A stretch of DNA of 64,000 bases from Paenibacillaceae bacterium (GTDB taxonomy: Bacteria; Bacillota; Bacilli; Paenibacillales; Paenibacillaceae): contig REGQ01000005.1 of assembly GCA_004134985.1 (NCBI GenBank), forward strand, positions 204,158 through 268,157. Reading direction: 5' to 3'. A program made the translations under genes and the position numbers. The notes beneath the pieces were generated by a model. It was given only the letters and a program-made list of their open reading frames with translations. It was not told the DNA's origin and did no database searches. The number at the start of each line of letters is the position of its first letter. Positions within the stretch are counted from its first letter, which is position 1. Below, in pieces: positions 59,485-64,000 of this stretch.

Positions 59485-61456
59485 TCAAGTAGCAATCGAT
59501 ACGATCCGCACGCTGTCCATCGACGCCATCAACAGCGCCAATTCCGGTCATCCGGGACTGCCAATGGGGGCTGCGCCGATGGCGTATACCCTCTGGTCCA
59601 AACTGATGAACCACAATCCCGGTCATGCAAAATGGTTTAACCGCGACCGTTTCGTACTGTCAGCCGGTCATGGCTCGGCTTTGCTGTACAGCCTGCTGCA
59701 TTTGTCCGGTTATCAGGTATCGCTTGATGATCTGAAACAGTTCCGCAAGTTGAACAGCAAAACGCCAGGCCATCCCGAATTCGGACACACCGATGGTGTA
59801 GATGCAACAACAGGGCCGCTGGGACAAGGGATTGCGATGGCTGTAGGCATGGCGATGGCTGAAGCCCATCTGGCATCGAAGTTCAATCAGGACAGTTTCC
59901 CTGTCGTTGATCATTATACGTATGCCCTTGTTGGCGACGGCTGTCTGATGGAAGGAATCGCCTACGAGGCGATGTCGATGGCTGGACATATGAAGCTGGG
60001 CAAACTCGTCGTATTGTACGATTCCAATGACATCTCACTGGACGGAGATTTGAACCTTTCTTTCGGGGAAAATATACAAAAAAGAGCGGAATCGGCGAAC
60101 TGGCATTATTTGCGGGTAGAAGACGGCAATGATGTTGCAGCAATTGCCGAAGCGATCGCCGCGGCCAAGCAAAACGATTCGCAGCCTACACTGATCGAAG
60201 TCCGCACCATTATCGGCTTCGGCAGCAAAGTTGCGGGCACGAATAAAGCCCACGGAAACCCGCTTGGCAAAGAAGAGGCGAAAGCAACCAAGCAGGTTTA
60301 CGGCTGGGAGCATGAAGAAGAGTTTACCGTGCCGGATGAAGTCAAAGCACATTTCGCACAGTTGAAGCAACAGGGAGCAGACAAAGAAGAAACATGGAAT
60401 CAACTGTTCGCTTCCTACAAAGCGCAGTACCCTTCGCAAGGCAAGGAGCTGGAGCAAGCGATTGACGGTTCGGTATTGCTGGATGCAGCCGATATTCTGA
60501 CTTTTGACGCTTCCAAAACAGTTTCAACCCGCATTGCAAGCGGCCAAGCGATCAATCATTATGTGAAAACTGTTCCAGCTATCTTCGGAGGCAGTGCGGA
60601 CTTGTCCCATTCGACGATGACCGATATTAGCGGCGAGCCGACATTCGCGGTGGATTCGTATGCGGGACGCAATATTTACTTCGGCGTACGTGAGCATGCG
60701 ATGGGCGCAGCGGGCAATGGTTTGGCCTTGCATGGCGGCATCAAGCCATTCGTTAGCACCTTCTTCGTCTTCAGCGACTACTTGCGTCCTGCGATTCGTC
60801 TGGCTGCCCTGCAAAAGCTGCCTGTAACTTACGTCTTTACGCATGACTCGATTGCTGTCGGCGAAGATGGACCTACGCATGAGCCTGTCGAGCATCTGGC
60901 TGCACTGCGCACCATTCCGGGGCTTACGGTCATCCGTCCGACCGACGCGAACGAGACGGCAAGCGCATGGGCGTATGCATTGCAGCAAAATGATGGTCCG
61001 GTAGCGCTTGTGCTAAGCAGGCAAAACCTGCCTGTTTATGACGCGACCAAGGCGAATATCGCAGAGGTAGCGCAAGGGGCATACGTGCTGACGGAAACGA
61101 ATGATCAGCCGGATGTGATTCTGATCGGCACCGGTTCGGAAGTTTCTCTGGCGGTGAATGCCAAAGCGGAGCTGGAGAAAGATAACGTATCCGTGCGCGT
61201 CGTGGCAATGCCGAGCAGAGAATTGTTCGATCGTCAGCCTGAAGCTTACAAGGAGCGTGTGCTTCCTTCCGCGGTCACGAAGCGCTTAGCAATTGAAGCC
61301 GGCATTTCGCTTGGCTGGGAGCGGTATACAGGGCAAAGCGGCAAAGTATTGTCGATCGATACTTTCGGCGCATCAGGCCCTGGCAATGAAGTTTTGGAAT
61401 ACTTTGGTTTCTCCATCGATAATGTAGTACGTTTGACAAAAGATTTGCTTAAATAA
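59462..61456 (+). CDS. tkt: Transketolase
   Basis: 664 residues. Thiamine diphosphate motif [38 protein letters not shown], substrate-binding [15 protein letters not shown], central [20 protein letters not shown] and later [27 protein letters not shown]. Transfers two-carbon units between sugar phosphates. AAGGAGAAC precedes the ATG inside the end of zwf, consistent with coupled translation. Confidence 0.97.
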   Translation: MSITQTIDQVAIDTIRTLSIDAINSANSGHPGLPMGAAPMAYTLWSKLMNHNPGHAKWFNRDRFVLSAGHGSALLYSLLHLSGYQVSLDDLKQFRKLNSKTPGHPEFGHTDGVDATTGPLGQGIAMAVGMAMAEAHLASKFNQDSFPVVDHYTYALVGDGCLMEGIAYEAMSMAGHMKLGKLVVLYDSNDISLDGDLNLSFGENIQKRAESANWHYLRVEDGNDVAAIAEAIAAAKQNDSQPTLIEVRTIIGFGSKVAGTNKAHGNPLGKEEAKATKQVYGWEHEEEFTVPDEVKAHFAQLKQQGADKEETWNQLFASYKAQYPSQGKELEQAIDGSVLLDAADILTFDASKTVSTRIASGQAINHYVKTVPAIFGGSADLSHSTMTDISGEPTFAVDSYAGRNIYFGVREHAMGAAGNGLALHGGIKPFVSTFFVFSDYLRPAIRLAALQKLPVTYVFTHDSIAVGEDGPTHEPVEHLAALRTIPGLTVIRPTDANETASAWAYALQQNDGPVALVLSRQNLPVYDATKANIAEVAQGAYVLTETNDQPDVILIGTGSEVSLAVNAKAELEKDNVSVRVVAMPSRELFDRQPEAYKERVLPSAVTKRLAIEAGISLGWERYTGQSGKVLSIDTFGASGPGNEVLEYFGFSIDNVVRLTKDLLK

Positions 61457-61493
61457 CGAAACATTAACCATCAAAAAATGGAGGTCGTTAAAT

Positions 61494-62162
61494 ATGAAAT
61501 TTTTTATCGATACTGCAAATGTGGAAGATATCAAAAAGGCTTATAAAATCGGCATTCTGTCCGGTGTTACGACAAATCCATCACTCGTTGCCAAAGAAGG
61601 CGTGAAATTCGAAGATCGCATTGCCGAGATTTTGCAGGAAGTGCCTGAGGTTGAATCCGTTTCTGCCGAAGTTACTCCTGATGCGATTACGGCTGATGAA
61701 ATGATCGCGCAAGCGAACGAACTGATCAAAATCAACAACTATGACAAAAACATCACGATCAAGCTGCCGATGACGCTGGCTGGCCTGGAAGCTTGCCGGT
61801 TCCTGACGCAAAAAGGCGTAAAGACCAACGTAACGTTGATTTTCACAGTGAATCAGGCGCTCCTGGCCGCTCGCGCCGGGGCAACCTATGTCTCGCCGTT
61901 TCTTGGCCGTCTGGATGACATCTCGGAGGATGGCGTTCAATTGATCGTCAAAGTGGCTGAATTGTTCCGCACGCACAACCTGGATGCGCAAATTATCGCA
62001 GCATCGGTTCGCCATCCGGATCACGTAACTCGCGTTGCAATGGCAGGCGCGCATATTGCTACCATTCCATTTGCCGTGATTGAACAAATCTCCAAACATC
62101 CGCTGACAGATCAAGGAATGGAGAAATTCGCTGCCGATTGGAAAAAAACAGCACAGATATAA
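61494..62162 (+). CDS. tal: Transaldolase (short MipB/TalC-type)
   Basis: 222 residues, the short class. [32 protein letters not shown] is the family start; the Schiff-base lysine is K90 in [21 protein letters not shown] and [26 protein letters not shown] complete the barrel. Size and sequence overlap with fructose-6-phosphate aldolases, but gene context favours transaldolase. GGAGGTC precedes the ATG. Confidence 0.95.
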   Translation: MKFFIDTANVEDIKKAYKIGILSGVTTNPSLVAKEGVKFEDRIAEILQEVPEVESVSAEVTPDAITADEMIAQANELIKINNYDKNITIKLPMTLAGLEACRFLTQKGVKTNVTLIFTVNQALLAARAGATYVSPFLGRLDDISEDGVQLIVKVAELFRTHNLDAQIIAASVRHPDHVTRVAMAGAHIATIPFAVIEQISKHPLTDQGMEKFAADWKKTAQI

Positions 62163-62183
62163 GAGGATCAGGAGGGAGAAACC

Positions 62184-63602
62184 ATGAAAAAACAGCAAAT
62201 TGGTGTGGTCGGTTTGGCCGTCATGGGTAAAAACCTGGCCTTGAATATTGAAAGCAAGGGCTTCTCGGTCGCCCTGTTCAACCGTTCCCCGGAGAAAACG
62301 AAGGAATTGTTGGAGGAAGCGCCAGGAAAAGATTTTGTGGGCACTTACAGTGTCGAATCCTTCGTTCAAGCACTTGAAACGCCGCGCAAAATTTTGATTA
62401 TGGTAAAAGCCGGCGAGGCGACAGATGATACGATTAATCAGCTTGTGCCTTACTTGAGCCAAGGGGATATTCTGATCGATGGCGGCAACGCCTACTTCCC
62501 GGATACCCAAAGAAGAAATAAAGAGCTGCAAGCGCAAGGCTTCCGCTTCATCGGCGCCGGTGTGTCAGGCGGCGAAGAGGGCGCGTTGAACGGCCCGGCA
62601 ATTATGCCAGGCGGGCAGAAAGACGCTTACGAGTTGGTAGAACCGATTCTGACGGCCATTTCGGCCAAAGTGGACGGCGATGCTTGCTCGACCTACATCG
62701 GTGAAGATGGAGCAGGCCACTATGTGAAGATGGTGCACAACGGCATTGAATATGGCGATATGCAGCTTATAGGCGAGGCGTATCATCTGCTCAAAGAGGT
62801 ATTGAACCTGAATACGAGCGAACTGCATGATATTTTCACCGAGTGGAACAATGGCGAGCTGGACAGCTATTTGATCGAAATTACCGCAGATATATTTACG
62901 AAGACTGATCCGGAGTCCGGCCAACCGATGGTTGACGTTATCCTTGATTCGGCAGGGCAAAAAGGAACCGGGAAGTGGACTAGCCAGAACGCACTCGATT
63001 TGGGTGTTCCGGTGTCCATTATTACCGAATCGGTGTTCGCGCGCTTCCTCTCCGCGATGAAGGAAGAACGGGTAGCTGCAAGCAAGCGGCTGCGCGGTCC
63101 TGCTGTTGCTGGCTATGAGGGCGATCCTAAAGCATTCATCGAAGCCGTCCGCAAAGCGTTGTATGCCAGCAAGATTGCTTCCTATGCGCAAGGGTTTGCG
63201 CAGATGAGAGCTGCTTCCGATGCGTACAATTGGAACTTGAACTATGGCAGCATTGCGATGATCTTCCGCGGCGGATGTATTATCCGCGCAAGATTTCTAC
63301 AAAATATTAAAGATGCGTACGATCGCAATCCTGACCTGAAAAACCTGCTGCTGGACAACTACTTCAGCGAAATCGTAGACAACTATCAGGAGGCATGGCG
63401 CGAAGTGATCGCACTTGCGATTACGAGAGGAATTCCGGTTCCTGCATTCGCTTCGGCGCTGGCTTACTATGACAGCTATCGCACCGAGCGGCTGCCAGCC
63501 AACCTGCTGCAGGCGCAAAGAGATTACTTCGGCGCGCATACGTTCCAGCGGTTGGATAAAGAAGGATCATTCCACTTTCAATGGATGGCGAATAACGAAT
63601 AA
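62184..63602 (+). CDS. gnd: 6-phosphogluconate dehydrogenase, decarboxylating
   Basis: 472 residues. Rossmann start [75 protein letters not shown], and the catalytic [19 protein letters not shown] stretch; the all-helical C-terminal half ends [21 protein letters not shown]. Converts 6-phosphogluconate to ribulose 5-phosphate with NADP+. Last gene of the operon. AGGAGGGAG precedes the ATG. Confidence 0.97.
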   Translation: MKKQQIGVVGLAVMGKNLALNIESKGFSVALFNRSPEKTKELLEEAPGKDFVGTYSVESFVQALETPRKILIMVKAGEATDDTINQLVPYLSQGDILIDGGNAYFPDTQRRNKELQAQGFRFIGAGVSGGEEGALNGPAIMPGGQKDAYELVEPILTAISAKVDGDACSTYIGEDGAGHYVKMVHNGIEYGDMQLIGEAYHLLKEVLNLNTSELHDIFTEWNNGELDSYLIEITADIFTKTDPESGQPMVDVILDSAGQKGTGKWTSQNALDLGVPVSIITESVFARFLSAMKEERVAASKRLRGPAVAGYEGDPKAFIEAVRKALYASKIASYAQGFAQMRAASDAYNWNLNYGSIAMIFRGGCIIRARFLQNIKDAYDRNPDLKNLLLDNYFSEIVDNYQEAWREVIALAITRGIPVPAFASALAYYDSYRTERLPANLLQAQRDYFGAHTFQRLDKEGSFHFQWMANNE

Positions 63603-63640
63603 CGAGTAAGCTTGATAGGTAAGCATCGAACAGCAATATA

Positions 63641-63681
63641 CAACGCCACGCTGGAATTTCCCGGTGTGGCGTTTTTTTTGC
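63641..63681 (+). terminator. Terminator after gnd
   Basis: AACGCCAC pairs with GTGGCGTT, with CTGG/CCGG pairing inside, followed by eight T residues. Confidence 0.92.
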
Positions 63682-63943
63682 CTGGTTCTCTTATGCCTTT
63701 TCGAGCACAGGCGCTTCGACTAACCACTTCTGCGGTATGATTGTAGTGGTCGACTGCTGGTGGTGGCTGACGAACCACTATTTCCCCTTTGTTAAGGGGA
63801 TTTCTAGTTCGTGGTGTTCGTGTGGATCTTGCGCTAAACATTCCTGTAGACGCTAAGAAATGGCGTTGGACAAAAAAAGGAGCGCCTCGTATGATGGAGG
63901 TCTGACGGGTCAATGCCCTAAAACCATCAAGGAGGCGCTTAAG
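63682..63943 (+). other. Structured leader of a probable IS element (left end plus 5' noncoding part)
   Basis: About 260 bases with several possible stem-loops: GTGGTCG..CGAACCAC (63750-63778), CCCCTTTGTTAAGGGG (63784-63799), ACGCTAAGAAATGGCGT (63850-63866) and a repeat of AGGAGGCGCTT-like sequence flanking GTCTGACGGGTCAATGCCC. IS110-family elements carry such a noncoding segment, which encodes the bridge RNA, upstream of the transposase. The exact left boundary cannot be placed. Confidence 0.4.
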
Positions 63944-64000
63944 ATGAATTGTACGCGAAACGAGATTGAAAATCAACGGATTGAACGAATAACGACGGAG
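63944..64000 (+). CDS. Start of a transposase gene, possibly IS110 family (cut by window end)
   Basis: ATG 63944 follows AAGGAGG at 63929-63935 with eight-base spacing. Nineteen codons are visible, MNCTRNEIENQRIERITTE. IS110-type transposases of Firmicutes often start with a similar short polar N-terminus (N-x-x-I-x-x-I-T) before the DEDD catalytic domain. The catalytic part lies outside the window, so the assignment is provisional. Confidence 0.45.
   Translation, partial: MNCTRNEIENQRIERITTE

Overview
The window looks like a chromosomal stretch from a spore-forming, Paenibacillus-like member of the Firmicutes. Evidence from the sequence: strong AGGAGG-type ribosome binding sites, frequent TTG/GTG starts, a GerA/GerB/GerC-type spore germinant receptor operon, LplA/LplB/LplC-type carbohydrate importers without their own ATPase, a very large membrane-bound AraC-type sensor-regulator, a c-di-AMP (ydaO/yuaA) riboswitch on a Ktr potassium operon, and many intergenic tandem repeats. 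Base composition is mixed, with a visibly GC-rich block around 41.4-50.8 kb. I saw no rRNA, tRNA or CRISPR array.

Layout. 0-0.3 kb: C-terminus of an allantoinase/dihydroorotase-type amidohydrolase. 0.6-3.45 kb: response regulator, histidine kinase and lipoprotein with overlapping ends. 3.7-9.65 kb: membrane-anchored amidase, a sugar-type ABC importer (binding protein, two permeases), an HlyD-like adaptor and a lipoprotein. 10.2-17.1 kb: GntR/LacI-hybrid regulator divergent from an ABC importer, a ManD/RspA-type sugar acid dehydratase and an NAD-dependent dehydrogenase, probably a uronate or sugar-acid module. 17.35-20.8 kb: spore germinant receptor operon. 20.9-23.5 kb: divergent PRPP synthetase (minus strand), HemD-like protein, Rrf2 regulator. 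23.7-34.6 kb: carbohydrate module with an unassigned 592-residue protein, AraC-type membrane regulator, two Gfo/Idh/MocA oxidoreductases, LplB/LplC/LplA-type importer and a PhyH-like dioxygenase; a cre-like site precedes the oxidoreductases.

34.6-37.5 kb (minus strand): c-di-AMP riboswitch, KdpD-type USP protein, KtrA, KtrB. 37.5-39.6 kb: about 2 kb without genes, packed with several unrelated tandem repeat families, one derived from a MITE-like element with 17-bp terminal inverted repeats. 39.6-50.8 kb: LysR regulator divergent from an AhpD-like protein, then an M20 amidohydrolase, a complete dipeptide-type ABC transporter, an NtaA/DmoA-type flavin monooxygenase and a DszC/SfnB-type flavoprotein. 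The combination suggests uptake and oxidative breakdown of an N-acylated, probably sulfur-containing compound. 51.1-53.8 kb: a YhgE/Pip-type protein gene broken by a one-base deletion. 53.95 kb: an unlisted 40-codon gene with its own promoter, operator-like palindrome and terminator. 54.3-56.3 kb: two GNAT-like genes separated by repeat-rich DNA. 56.6 kb: Fur-box-preceded siderophore binding protein. 57.9-63.6 kb: zwf-tkt-tal-gnd, a pentose phosphate pathway operon lacking 6-phosphogluconolactonase. 63.9 kb to the end: start of a transposase gene, plausibly IS110 family, behind about 260 bp of structured leader.
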